64,000 bases of DNA, from NCBI GenBank assembly GCA_030692685.1, contig JAUXZO010000088.1:1-64000 (forward strand). Reading direction: 5' to 3'. Positions 20,439-28,929 of this stretch are shown here, piece after piece (the first letter of the stretch is position 1; every line of letters begins with the position of its first letter). The position numbers and the translations under genes are program-made. This DNA comes from Acidovorax sp. (GTDB taxonomy: Bacteria > Pseudomonadota > Gammaproteobacteria > Burkholderiales > Burkholderiaceae_C). The notes beneath the pieces were generated by a model. The model ran no database searches, had not been told where the DNA came from, and was given only the letters and a program-made list of their open reading frames with translations.

Positions 20439-22049
20439 TCAGTACGCCACCGCGTGGCCGTCCTTGCGGGGGTCAGAGCCTGCGATGTAGGTGCTGCCGT
20501 TCTTCAGCACCAACTGGGCGCCGCCAAAGGCGAACACGCCGTTGCCCTCTTCCACTGTCACCTCATGCCCGCGCGCGCGCAGCGCGGCGATCACGTCGGG
20601 GTCGAAACCCAGCTCCACCGCCACGCCCTTGCCACCGGTCACGCGCCAGCGCGGCGCATCGGCGGCGGCCTGCGGGTTCTGGCCGTAGCGCAGCACCCGC
20701 AGCGCCATCTGCAAGTGGCCCTGGCTTTGCATGGGGCCGCCCATCACGCCAAACGCCATCTGCGGTGTGCCGTCGGCATGCATGGCAAACGCAGGAATGA
20801 TGGTGTGCGAGGGGCGCTTGCGCGGGCCCACCTCGTTGGCGTGACCGGGAATGAGGTTGAAGTTGTGGCCCCGGTTTTGCAGGCTGATGCCCGTGCCCGG
20901 CACCACCACACCCGAGCCAAACCCCATGTAGTTGGACTGGATGAACGACACCATCATGCCGCTGGCATCGGCGGCCGCCAGGTACACCGTGCCGCCAGGG
21001 CGTGGCGCGCCGTGGCCGGGGTCGCCCGCGCGGTTGCGGTCGATGAGTGCGGCGCGGCTTGCCAGGTAGTCGGCATGCAGCAGGTCAGCGGGCGCCACCT
21101 GCATGGCGTCGATGTCGGCGTTGTACTGGTGCAGGTCGGCAAATGCGAGCTTCATGGCCTCGATCTGCAGGTGCACGCTGTCGATGCCATCGAGCGGTTG
21201 CTCGCCCACGCCCACCGCGTCCAGCATGCCCAGCGCCATCAGCGCCGCAATGCCCTGGCCGTTGGGCGGGATCTCGTGGATAACCGAATCGCCAAAGCGC
21301 TGGCTGATGGTGCCCACCCAGTCGGCCTGGTGCGCGGCCAGGTCGGCCAGCGTCATGGCGCCCCCGTTGCCCGCTGAATGCGCCGCCAGGCGCTCGGCAA
21401 TCACGCCGCGATAGAAGGCCTCGCCTTCGGTCTCGGCGATCAGCTCCAGCGTGCGGGCATGGGCTTCGCTGCGGAAGATCTCGCCCGCCTGCGGCACACG
21501 ACCACCCAGAGAGTCGGGCATGAAGCATTCGGCAAACCCCGGCTGCGCGCCCAGCTTGGCAGCCCCGAGTGCCCACAGCTTGGCAATGGTGGGAGACACC
21601 GGAAAACCGTTGCGTGCGTAGTCGATGGCGGGCTGCGCGAGTTGCGCAAACGGCAGCTTGCCCAGGCGCTTGGACAGCGCCACCCAGGCCGACACAGCAC
21701 CCGGCACGGTGACGGCATTCCAGCCCGTTTCAGGGATGCCGCCCAGCTTGGCAAAGTATTCCGGCGTCCACGCGGCAGGCGAGCGGCCCGAGGCGTTCAG
21801 GCCATGCAGCTCCTTGCCGTCCCACACGATGGCAAAACCATCGCTGCCCAGGCCACAGCCCGTGGGCTCGACTACGGTGAGCGCCATGGCCGCGGCAATG
21901 GCGGCGTCTACCGCGTTGCCGCCCGCCAGCAGCATGCGCAGGCCTGCCTGTGCGGCCAGGGGTTGCGAGGTGGAGACCACGTTGCGACCCATCACCGCAC
22001 TGCGGTTGGAGGCGTAGGGAAGATTCCAGTCGATGGCTTGTTGGTTCAT
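20439..22049 (-). CDS. Gamma-glutamyltransferase-family protein
   Basis: The 536-aa protein matches the Ntn-hydrolase gamma-glutamyltranspeptidase family. The N-terminal part shows VVSTSQPLAAQAGLRMLLAG and AVDAAIAAAMALTVVEPTGC with GLGSDGFAIVWDG. The expected nucleophile Thr lies at the subunit boundary in RPGGTVYLAAADASGMMVSF, followed by SGVVVPGTGISLQNRG. Such enzymes cleave gamma-glutamyl compounds, or related acyl substrates in the close subgroup. No clear N-terminal signal peptide is visible, unlike periplasmic Ggt, which suggests a cytoplasmic form. The ATG at 22049 follows a GGAG sequence. It lies downstream of a Bug receptor gene on the same strand, which suggests uptake and processing of one substrate. 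Confidence 0.88.
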   Translation of the reverse strand: MNQQAIDWNLPYASNRSAVMGRNVVSTSQPLAAQAGLRMLLAGGNAVDAAIAAAMALTVVEPTGCGLGSDGFAIVWDGKELHGLNASGRSPAAWTPEYFAKLGGIPETGWNAVTVPGAVSAWVALSKRLGKLPFAQLAQPAIDYARNGFPVSPTIAKLWALGAAKLGAQPGFAECFMPDSLGGRVPQAGEIFRSEAHARTLELIAETEGEAFYRGVIAERLAAHSAGNGGAMTLADLAAHQADWVGTISQRFGDSVIHEIPPNGQGIAALMALGMLDAVGVGEQPLDGIDSVHLQIEAMKLAFADLHQYNADIDAMQVAPADLLHADYLASRAALIDRNRAGDPGHGAPRPGGTVYLAAADASGMMVSFIQSNYMGFGSGVVVPGTGISLQNRGHNFNLIPGHANEVGPRKRPSHTIIPAFAMHADGTPQMAFGVMGGPMQSQGHLQMALRVLRYGQNPQAAADAPRWRVTGGKGVAVELGFDPDVIAALRARGHEVTVEEGNGVFAFGGAQLVLKNGSTYIAGSDPRKDGHAVAY

Positions 22050-22084
22050 GTGGTTGACTCCATGGCCTGTGAGGCGGCTCACAG

Positions 22085-22195
22085 GCAGAAACTGGCGCGA
22101 TCCCATCGCGGGACGCCGAGGAAGGGCCGCCCCGCACCGAGGGCGTCGTCCCCCTTCAGGGGGAAGGCGCCGAAAGCGACTCAGGGGGTTAATCA
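22085..22195 (-). repeat. Family-2 3'-end repeat after the Bug receptor gene
   Basis: Read on the minus strand, CCCCCTGAGTCGCTTTCGGC begins within two bases of the receptor gene's stop. It continues GCCTTCCCCCTGAAGGGGGA and CGACGCCCTCGGTGCGGGGC. This is nearly identical to the copy after recG. Confidence 0.85.
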
Positions 22196-23172
22196 ATGCT
22201 TATCTTGTGCTGGCGGATCACCGAGGCCCAACGGTTGCTGTCGGCCTGCACCATCGCGCCAAACTGGGCCGAGGTGCTGGGGGCTGCGGGCTCCACGCCC
22301 AGCTTGGCCAGGCTGGCCGCCACTTCCGGGGACTGCACGGCCTTGGCGAAGGCGCTGTGGATGCGCTTTACCAGTGCGGGAGGCGCATTGGCAGGCAAAT
22401 AAACCCCAAACCAGGTCACAGACGAATAGCCGGGCAGGCCGGACTCGGCCATCGTGGGCAGCTCGGGTGCCAGGCTGCTGCGCTTTTCGCTGGTCACAGC
22501 CAGGGCGCGCAGGCGCCCTGCTTTGGCGTGGGGCATGCCGGTAGGCAGCGAGTCAAACAGCACATGGGTTTGCCCTGCGATCAGGTCCGGAATGGCCAGC
22601 GCTGTGCCTTTGTAGGGGATGTGGGTCATCTCCACGCCCGCCTGGGCGCTGAAGGCAGCGGTGTTCAGGTGCACGATGGTGCCGTTCCCGCTGGTGGCGT
22701 AGTTGAGCTTGCCAGGGTTGGCCTTGGCATAGGCAATCAGCTCGCCCACGGTCTTGACCGGCAGCGAGTTCGTGACCAGCAGCACGCTGGGCGCATCAGC
22801 CACATGGGCGACGGGCACGAAGTCCTTGCGTGGGTCGTACGCCAGCTTGGGCATAAGGTGGGGCGAGATGGCGTGTGTGCTGCTGGTGGTGAGCAGCAGC
22901 GTGTAGCCGTCGGCCGGGGCCTTGGCCGCCTCGGCCGTACCCAGGGTGCCGCCCGCGCCGGGCTTGTTGTCCACCACCATTTGCTGGCCCAGGTCAGCAG
23001 CCACACGTTGGGTGACCACACGTGCCACCAGGTCGGTGGCGCCGCTGGCCGGGAAGGGCACGATCACGCGCACGGGGCGGTCGGGCCAGGCCGCTTGGGC
23101 ATGCACAGCCGTCACAGAAACCAGCAGGCCAGCCAGGCCCAACACACCACGGCCCCAGGAAAGTAGACGCAT
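22189..23172 (-). CDS. Bug-family tripartite tricarboxylate transporter receptor
   Basis: A 327-aa periplasmic binding protein of the TctC/Bug family. It has an N-terminal signal peptide ending near VTAVHAQA, then WPDRPVRVIVPFPASGATDL, VVDNKPGAGGTLGTAEAAKA, HIPYKGTALAIPDLIAGQT and LPTMAESGLPGY, all typical of Bug proteins. These bind carboxylates or small acids and are very numerous in Comamonadaceae, many as orphan receptors without TctA/TctB, as here. It is upstream of the gamma-glutamyltransferase-family gene and divergent from a LysR regulator, so a gamma-glutamyl or pyroglutamate-like ligand is a reasonable but unproved guess. Confidence 0.92.
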   Translation of the reverse strand: MRLLSWGRGVLGLAGLLVSVTAVHAQAAWPDRPVRVIVPFPASGATDLVARVVTQRVAADLGQQMVVDNKPGAGGTLGTAEAAKAPADGYTLLLTTSSTHAISPHLMPKLAYDPRKDFVPVAHVADAPSVLLVTNSLPVKTVGELIAYAKANPGKLNYATSGNGTIVHLNTAAFSAQAGVEMTHIPYKGTALAIPDLIAGQTHVLFDSLPTGMPHAKAGRLRALAVTSEKRSSLAPELPTMAESGLPGYSSVTWFGVYLPANAPPALVKRIHSAFAKAVQSPEVAASLAKLGVEPAAPSTSAQFGAMVQADSNRWASVIRQHKISID

Positions 23173-23330
23173 ACAAAGCCCTCAGCAACGAATGAAACAA
23201 CAAATGAGAAGGTCATCTTAGAAAGCAGTGCCTTGCATGACTACCAGCATTTAAGCAAGCTGCTTTGCCGCCGCGGCAAACCGGCGCATACTGCGCGCCT
23301 CACTCCACCCGGCACCGTCCACCTGTACCG

Positions 23331-24242
23331 ATGCGCGCCCACCTGCTGCAAGACACCACGCTGCGCTACTTTCTGGAAGTGGCGCAGCGTGGCTCGCTCA
23401 CCGAGGCGTCCACACGCCTGCACGTGGCGGCGTCAGCGCTCAGCCGCCAGATCGCCGGCCTGGAGGCCCAGCTAGGCACGCCGCTGTTCGACCGGCACCC
23501 GCGTGGCATGGTGCTGACGGCAGCGGGCGAGATTTTGGCGGTGCACGCGCGCCGCACGGTGCTGGACGCCGAACGCGCGTTGGGCGAGATCGGTGCGCTG
23601 CAGGGCCTGCGCGCGGGGCAGGTGCGGCTGGCCACGTCGGACGCATTTGCCAACGAACTGGTGCCGCGCCTGTGTGTGGAGTTTCAGCGCACGCATGCGG
23701 GCATCCAGTTCAGCGTGCTGTCGATGCCCACGGGGCAGGTGCCGGACGCCGTGCGCAGTGGCGGGGCCGACATCGGCCTGTGCTTCAGCCGCGCGCCCCA
23801 CAAAGACATCGAGGTGGCCTACCGCCAGAGCGCCCCGGTGCTGGCCCTGCTGCCACCCGGCCACCCGCTGGCCGGTGCCGAGAGCGTGACGCTGGCGCAG
23901 ATGGCCAAATACCCGCTGGCCCTGCCCCCCGCCGAGACCACGGTGCGCCAGATGATCGACATCGTCTGCAGCCGCCAGGGCCTGCAGATGGAGGCGGTGC
24001 TCATCAGCAACCATGTCAAGACGGTGCTCAACTTTGTGGCGCATGGGGGCGGGCTATCAGTGGCCAGCGAGATCGCTGCGCGCCACCTGGTGGAAGCGGG
24101 CGCCGTCGTGGCCCTGCCCATCAGCGACCCAGGTATGGACCTGCGCGACCTGGAGGTGCAGACCCTCGCAGGCCGCAGCCTGCCGGTCGCCGTGCAGGCG
24201 TTCATGGATTTGCTCACGGAGCGGCTGCCGGGGCGGTGGTAG
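23331..24242 (+). CDS. LysR-family transcriptional regulator
   Basis: The 303-aa protein has an N-terminal LysR HTH (LRYFLEVAQRGSLTEASTRL then VAASALSRQIAGLEAQLGTP) and a C-terminal ligand-binding domain with GQVRLATSDAFANELVPRL near residue 95. It is divergent from the Bug receptor and gamma-glutamyltransferase genes, the standard LysR arrangement, so it probably controls them. The intergenic region contains a small inverted repeat, AAGCA-AGC-TGCTT at 23253-23265, which could be part of an operator, although it is short. The ATG at 23331 was chosen because LysR proteins begin a few residues before the first helix; the frame upstream encodes unrelated leader. Confidence 0.9.
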   Translation: MRAHLLQDTTLRYFLEVAQRGSLTEASTRLHVAASALSRQIAGLEAQLGTPLFDRHPRGMVLTAAGEILAVHARRTVLDAERALGEIGALQGLRAGQVRLATSDAFANELVPRLCVEFQRTHAGIQFSVLSMPTGQVPDAVRSGGADIGLCFSRAPHKDIEVAYRQSAPVLALLPPGHPLAGAESVTLAQMAKYPLALPPAETTVRQMIDIVCSRQGLQMEAVLISNHVKTVLNFVAHGGGLSVASEIAARHLVEAGAVVALPISDPGMDLRDLEVQTLAGRSLPVAVQAFMDLLTERLPGRW

Positions 24243-24249
24243 CTTTTTT

Positions 24250-24501
24250 TCAGGGAACAAGGCCCAGGCGGATCGGCCCGCCCGGCGCGGTCGCATCGAC
24301 CGGCATGCCGCCGCGCGTCACGCGCAGGCGGTGTTGCTGCGCAAGGGTTTGCGCAACCTGGCGGACCTGCGGCATTCGCTCACGCCATGCGCCCTCTTCC
24401 CGCACCAGCGCGCGGGCGACCTCCGACGGGCAGAGGGTGGCGCCGGGCTGCCGCATCGCCAGCAGGGCAAAAATCTGCTCTTCAATGTCTGCGTCGGTCA
24501 T
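24250..24501 (-). CDS. DUF3253 family small protein
   Basis: An 83-aa protein beginning MTDADIEEQIFALLAMRQPG, with CPSEVARALVREEGAWRERM and RVTRGGMPVDATAPGGPIRL. The segments look like a small winged-helix domain and match the DUF3253 family in length and pattern. Its function is not established. The nearby LysR gene is convergent with a 7-bp gap, and ung lies upstream on the same strand. An alternative start at 24540 would add a Cys/Arg-containing leader and is less likely. Confidence 0.75.
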   Translation of the reverse strand: MTDADIEEQIFALLAMRQPGATLCPSEVARALVREEGAWRERMPQVRQVAQTLAQQHRLRVTRGGMPVDATAPGGPIRLGLVP

Positions 24502-24561
24502 GGCAACCTGCCGTCTTGAAAAGCACCCGTCGTGTCGCACTACGCCCCGAACGCGGGCCGC

Positions 24562-25278
24562 TCAATACCCGTGCTGCGCCCGAAAATCGCGCGCCTTGCC
24601 AAAGTGCCCGTTGCCGATAAAAGGCACAGGTGGGCGCAGCGCCGACAGCGGCGAGGGGTGGTTGGACGTGAGCACCAGGTGCCCCCGGTCTTGCGGAATG
24701 AAGGCGCGTTTGGACTGCGCGTGCGCACCCCACAGCATGAACACCACCGGGCGCGGCCCCTCGGCCACGTGGCGGATGACGGCGTCGGTCAGCGCCTCCC
24801 AGCCCTTGCCCGCGTGGCTGGCGGCCTGGCCCTCTTCCACTGTCAGGCCGGTGTTGAGCAGCAGCACGCCGTTTTGGGCCCACTTCACCAGACTACCGCC
24901 GGGCTCGGGCATGGGCGGAAAAGGCGCACCCAGGTCGCGCTGCATCTCTTTGAAGATATTGCGCAGCGAGGGCGGCAACGGCACACCCGGCGCGACGGAA
25001 AACGCCAGCCCCTCGGCCTGGCCCCGACCGTGGTACGGGTCCTGCCCCAAGATGACCACGCGCACGGCGTCGGGCGGCGTGAGATCGAGCGCGCGCAGCG
25101 GCTGGGGCGGAAAAATCGTGGCCCCGGCCTGCAGGCGCGATTGCAGGAAAGCCCGCAGCGCCTGCCCGCGTGCGTCGGCAAAGAAGGCATCCACCAGCGG
25201 CTGCCAGCCGGGCGCCACCTGCCAGTCGGCAGGGTCGGCGCTTTGCAGTTGCGTGGGGGCTTGGGCAGGCAGATTCAT
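24562..25278 (-). CDS. ung: Uracil-DNA glycosylase
   Basis: The 238-aa protein has the family-1 UDG motifs: catalytic VVILGQDPYHGRGQAEGLAF (water-activating Asp), PPSLRNIFKEM, VLLLNTGLTVEEGQAASHAG, and the DNA-intercalation loop SNHPSPLSALRP with the conserved His. It removes uracil from DNA to start base excision repair. The ATG at 25278 is used; the frame also allows a TTG two codons upstream. A family-1 palindrome begins three bases upstream of the ATG, so it occupies the ribosome-binding region of this gene; no conventional Shine-Dalgarno sequence is seen. The gene lies just downstream of trpC on the same strand. Confidence 0.95.
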   Translation of the reverse strand: MNLPAQAPTQLQSADPADWQVAPGWQPLVDAFFADARGQALRAFLQSRLQAGATIFPPQPLRALDLTPPDAVRVVILGQDPYHGRGQAEGLAFSVAPGVPLPPSLRNIFKEMQRDLGAPFPPMPEPGGSLVKWAQNGVLLLNTGLTVEEGQAASHAGKGWEALTDAVIRHVAEGPRPVVFMLWGAHAQSKRAFIPQDRGHLVLTSNHPSPLSALRPPVPFIGNGHFGKARDFRAQHGY

Positions 25279-25280
25279 GG

Positions 25281-25335
25281 TCAAAATGGCCTCTAGCGCT
25301 TTACCAATAAGCGCTAGCAGCTATCAAAATAATAG
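25281..25335 (+). repeat. Family-1 palindromic repeat (copy 4), trpC/ung junction
   Basis: TCAAAATGGCCTCTAGCGCT, TTACCAATAAGCGCTAGCAG, CTATCAAAATAATAG is a complete copy with both flanks. It fills the interval between the trpC stop (25347) and the ung start (25278), so any ung transcript from the trp operon carries it as the leader hairpin. Confidence 0.93.
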
Positions 25336-25346
25336 TGTAGTCTGCA

Positions 25347-26147
25347 TCAGGCAAACAACTGCGCCAACGCCAGGCCCGGGTCGTCCGCGCGCATAAACGC
25401 TTCGCCCACCAGGAAGGCGTGCACGCCCGCGTCGCGCATCGTCTTCACATCAGCAGGCTTGAGAATGCCCGACTCGGTGACCAACAGCCGGTCAGCAGGC
25501 ACGTCCTTGAGCATGCCCAAGGTGGTTTCCAGCGAAACCTCAAACGTGCGCAGGTTGCGGTTGTTGATGCCCACCAGCGGCGTCTTGAGCTTGAGCGCGC
25601 GTTCCAGTTCGGGCCGGTCATGCACCTCCACCAGCACCGCCATGTCCAGGCTGCGCGCAATGGCTTCGAAATCGGCCATCTGGGCATCGTCCAGACACGC
25701 CGCGATCAGCAAGATGGCGTCCGCTCCCATGGCGCGCGATTCGTAGATCTGGTAGGCGTCCACCATGAAATCCTTGCGCAGCACGGGCAGCAAGGTGCTG
25801 GCGCGGGCCTGTTTCAGGTAGTCGGGCTGGCCCTGAAAGAACTGCCGGTCGGTCAGCACCGACAGGCAGGCCGCGCTGATCTTGCCATCGCCGTCCATAT
25901 AGCTCTGGGCGATGTCGGCCGGCTCGAAGTCGGCGCGCAGCACACCCTTGGAGGGGCTGGCCTTTTTGACTTCGGCAATCACTGCCGCCTGGCCCTTGGC
26001 GATCTTGGCGCGCAGCGCGCCTTCAAAGTCGCGCGTGAGCACGCGGCTTTCGGCGTCGGCGCGCATGGCGGCCAGGGGCATGCGCTTTTGGGCGTCGGCC
26101 ACTTCTTCGTGCTTGACGGCCACGATCTTGTTGAGGATGTCGCTCAT
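25347..26147 (-). CDS. trpC: Indole-3-glycerol phosphate synthase
   Basis: The 266-aa TIM-barrel enzyme closes CdRP to indole-3-glycerol phosphate in tryptophan synthesis. Visible motifs are [20 protein letters not shown] (substrate-binding Lys near the N-terminus), [68 protein letters not shown], and [16 protein letters not shown]. The length is typical, and it is a monofunctional TrpC without a fused TrpF. It is the last trp gene in the cluster, 111 bp after trpD. Confidence 0.96.
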   Translation of the reverse strand: MSDILNKIVAVKHEEVADAQKRMPLAAMRADAESRVLTRDFEGALRAKIAKGQAAVIAEVKKASPSKGVLRADFEPADIAQSYMDGDGKISAACLSVLTDRQFFQGQPDYLKQARASTLLPVLRKDFMVDAYQIYESRAMGADAILLIAACLDDAQMADFEAIARSLDMAVLVEVHDRPELERALKLKTPLVGINNRNLRTFEVSLETTLGMLKDVPADRLLVTESGILKPADVKTMRDAGVHAFLVGEAFMRADDPGLALAQLFA

Positions 26148-26258
26148 GTCTGGTTAGCTCCTTGCGGCCTACCTCCCGAAAAGGCGGGGTGGGTGGTCGC
26201 AGTCTTTGTCAATGAAAATCCGATGGGACGGGATAGCAGTGGGTAGCCCGGCGGCGCA

Positions 26259-27293
26259 TCACGACGACACTTGCGCCTGGCTGAACGCGACCACCTGTTC
26301 CAGCTTGGCCATGGCCAGGCCCGCGTCCACGGCGGCTGCCGCGCGGTCCACACCCTCCTTCATGGTGGGCACCAGGCCAGCAGCGTACAGCGCCACGCCG
26401 CTGTTGAGCAGCACGATGTCGCGCGCTGCGCCGCTGTCGCCTGCCAGCACGCCGCGCAGCATGGCCACCGACTCCTGGGGAGTCTCTACCTTGATGCTGC
26501 GGTTGCTCTGCATCGCCAAGCCGAAATCCTCGGGATGGATTTCGTATTCACGGATCTCGCCGTTCTTGAGCTCGCCCACCATGGTGGCAGCGCCCAGGCT
26601 CACCTCGTCCATGCCATCACGCCCGTACACCACCACGGCATGTTCGGCGCCCAGGCGCTGCAGTGCGCGCACCTGGATACCCACGAGGTCGGAGTGGAAC
26701 ACTCCCATGAGGATGTTGGGCGCGCCGGCCGGGTTGGTCAGCGGACCCAACAGGTTGAAGAAGGTCTTGACGCCCATCTCCTTGCGCACGGGCGCCACGT
26801 TCTTCATGGCCGGGTGATGGTTGGGCGCGAACATGAAGCCCACCCCCGTTTCGGCCACGCTGCGCCCGATCTGCTCGGGCGTGAGGTTGATGTTGACGCC
26901 CAGCGCCTCCATCACGTCTGCACTGCCTGACTTGGAAGACACGCTGCGCCCGCCGTGTTTGGCCACCTTGGCGCCCGCAGCGGCCGCCACGAACATGGAG
27001 CAGGTGCTGATGTTGAAGGTGTGCGAACCGTCGCCACCCGTGCCGACGATGTCCACGAGGTGGGTGCGATCAGCCACCGGCACCTTGGTGGACAGCTCGC
27101 GCATCACCTGCGCGGCGGCGGTGATCTCGCCAATGGTTTCCTTCTTGACGCGCAGTCCGGTGGTGATCGCCGCCACCATGAGGGGCGAGATCTCGCCCTT
27201 CATGATCATGCGCATCAGGTGCAGCATCTCGTCGTGGAAGATTTCGCGGTGTTCGATGGTGCGCAGCAGCGCTTCCTGGGGGGTGATGGACAT
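26259..27293 (-). CDS. trpD: Anthranilate phosphoribosyltransferase
   Basis: A 344-aa enzyme that joins anthranilate and PRPP. The PRPP-binding loop is seen in [20 protein letters not shown], followed by [40 protein letters not shown] and [20 protein letters not shown]. An acidic metal site is suggested by [20 protein letters not shown]. Length and motif order are standard. Immediately upstream, across a 36-bp gap, is a LysE-type exporter gene that interrupts the usual trpG-trpD adjacency. Confidence 0.96.
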   Translation of the reverse strand: MSITPQEALLRTIEHREIFHDEMLHLMRMIMKGEISPLMVAAITTGLRVKKETIGEITAAAQVMRELSTKVPVADRTHLVDIVGTGGDGSHTFNISTCSMFVAAAAGAKVAKHGGRSVSSKSGSADVMEALGVNINLTPEQIGRSVAETGVGFMFAPNHHPAMKNVAPVRKEMGVKTFFNLLGPLTNPAGAPNILMGVFHSDLVGIQVRALQRLGAEHAVVVYGRDGMDEVSLGAATMVGELKNGEIREYEIHPEDFGLAMQSNRSIKVETPQESVAMLRGVLAGDSGAARDIVLLNSGVALYAAGLVPTMKEGVDRAAAAVDAGLAMAKLEQVVAFSQAQVSS

Positions 27294-27329
27294 GTGTTGT
27301 CTCCGTTATTTCTCTGCTTTTTTGCGGTT

Positions 27330-28001
27330 TTACACAGCAGGACGATCTGAAAACGCCAGCTTCAAGCCAAAACCGATGAACATGGCCCCGGCAATGCGGT
27401 CGAGCCAATGCATGCCGCGCTGCACGGCCCCCACCCGCCGCGCCATCCACGATGCGGCCAGCGCCCAGCCGGCGTTGACGGGAATGGCGTTCACGTTGAA
27501 CAGCACGCCCAGCAGCACAAAGGCCAGCGCCTTGTTTTCCGTGCCCGGCGCGATGAACTGCGGCACAAAGGCGAGGAAGAAGATGGCGACTTTGGGGTTG
27601 AGCACGTTGGTCCAGAAACCACCCATGAACACGCGGCGCAACGAGACCATGGCAGTGGACTGAACCCGCGCCGCTGCAATGGCCGCGCCACTGGCGCTGT
27701 CGCCCGATGCCTTGGAAAACAACATGCGCGCGCCCATCCACAGCAGGTATGCCGCGCCCACCCACTTGAGTACGGTGAACGCCGTGGCCGACGTAGCCAG
27801 CAAGGCACCCACGCCCACGGCCGCCGCAAAGATGTGGACAAAACACCCGGCTGTGATGCCCAGCCCCGCCACAATGCCCGCGCGCGTGCCGGATTTGAGC
27901 GCGTTGGTCACGATGTAGAGCACATCCGGCCCGGGCGTGAGGTTGAGCAACCAGCCTGCAGCGATAAACATCACCAGCTGGTGCGTGTCGATGAACCCCA
28001 T
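27330..28001 (-). CDS. LysE-family amino-acid exporter embedded in the trp operon
   Basis: A 223-aa membrane protein with about six transmembrane helices. It has the LysE/RhtB N-terminal signature LLNLTPGPDVLYIVTNALKS and GLGITAGCFVHIFAAAVGVG. LysE proteins export amino acids or analogues. The ATG at 28001 shares a base with the trpG stop (TGATG), so its translation is coupled to trpG, and trpD follows. Its position suggests export of tryptophan, anthranilate or a related aromatic, but this is inferred from context only. The frame could begin one codon earlier at a TTG; the ATG is preferred. Confidence 0.88.
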   Translation of the reverse strand: MGFIDTHQLVMFIAAGWLLNLTPGPDVLYIVTNALKSGTRAGIVAGLGITAGCFVHIFAAAVGVGALLATSATAFTVLKWVGAAYLLWMGARMLFSKASGDSASGAAIAAARVQSTAMVSLRRVFMGGFWTNVLNPKVAIFFLAFVPQFIAPGTENKALAFVLLGVLFNVNAIPVNAGWALAASWMARRVGAVQRGMHWLDRIAGAMFIGFGLKLAFSDRPAV

Positions 28002-28585
28002 CAAGCGCGCTGCTCCAGAAAGTTCTTCAGCATGGCGTGGCCGTGCTCGGTGAGGATGCTTTCGGGGTGAAACTGCACGCCTTCAATCGCCAGCGTCTTG
28101 TGGCGCACGCCCATGATCTCGCCGTCATCCGTCCAGGCCGTCACCTCCAGCACGTCGGGGCAGGTGGCGCGCTCAATCGAGAGCGAGTGGTAGCGGTTGA
28201 CGGTGAACTGCTCGGGCAGGCCCGCAAACACGCCCTTTTGCGTGGTGGTGATGACACTGGTCTTGCCATGCATCAGCTGCTGCGCGCGGATGATGTTGCC
28301 GCCAAAGGCTGCACCAATGGCCTGGTGGCCCAGGCACACACCCAGAATGGGCAGCTTGCCCGCAAAGTGCTGGATCGCAGCCACGGAGATGCCCGCCTCG
28401 GCGGGCGAGCAGGGGCCAGGCGAGATCACCAAGCGGTCGAGTTGACCGGCACTGAGACGCGCATCGATGTCAGCCACAGTGATCTCGTCGTTGCGGAACA
28501 CCTCCACCTCGGCGCCCAGTTCACCAAAGTACTGGACGATGTTGTAGGTGAAGCTGTCGTAGTTATCGACCATCAAGAGTTTCAT
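28001..28585 (-). CDS. trpG: Anthranilate synthase glutamine amidotransferase subunit
   Basis: A 194-aa class I glutamine amidotransferase supplying ammonia to TrpE. Visible motifs are [37 protein letters not shown], the nucleophile Cys in [19 protein letters not shown], and the His-Glu of [15 protein letters not shown]. It may also serve folate synthesis as PabA, as is common for single copies. It overlaps the aroQ-type gene upstream (ATGA) and the lysE-type gene downstream (TGATG). Confidence 0.96.
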   Translation of the reverse strand: MKLLMVDNYDSFTYNIVQYFGELGAEVEVFRNDEITVADIDARLSAGQLDRLVISPGPCSPAEAGISVAAIQHFAGKLPILGVCLGHQAIGAAFGGNIIRAQQLMHGKTSVITTTQKGVFAGLPEQFTVNRYHSLSIERATCPDVLEVTAWTDDGEIMGVRHKTLAIEGVQFHPESILTEHGHAMLKNFLEQRA

Positions 28586-28929
28586 GCGGCGCTCCCGGCA
28601 AGGGCGGGCTCGCGCAGACGGGCGAACTCGCGGTGTTCATACGAAATACAGGCTTCCATGAGGCTGCGGTAGATGGCTTCGATGACATCGGCGTCGCCGC
28701 CTTCGCACTGGGCTCGCTCGCGCACGCGGTCCACGATGGCTTGGATACGCGCCTCATCGCGCACCTGCTCTACGCCTTGCTTGATGCGGGCGGCCTGGGT
28801 CATGTAGCCCACGCGCTCGACCAGCAGGGGCACCAGCACGTCGTCGAGTGCGTTCACCTCGCGGCGCACGTCTTGCATGGTGGTGCAGGGTTTGACTTTG
28901 TCGATGGCCTTGGTGGTGCGGTTCGTCAT
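28582..28929 (-). CDS. AroQ-class chorismate mutase between trpE and trpG
   Basis: A 115-aa all-helical protein of the AroQ chorismate mutase type. Helix 1 has [20 protein letters not shown] then [13 protein letters not shown], giving the conserved Arg, Asp and Lys positions. [12 protein letters not shown] and [18 protein letters not shown] form the later helices. It would convert chorismate to prephenate, or act as an isochorismate lyase if PchB-like; sequence alone does not settle this. The start overlaps the trpE stop (ATGA) and its stop overlaps the trpG start (ATGA), so it is tightly coupled to the two anthranilate synthase subunits that compete for chorismate. Confidence 0.85.
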   Translation of the reverse strand: MTNRTTKAIDKVKPCTTMQDVRREVNALDDVLVPLLVERVGYMTQAARIKQGVEQVRDEARIQAIVDRVRERAQCEGGDADVIEAIYRSLMEACISYEHREFARLREPALAGSAA

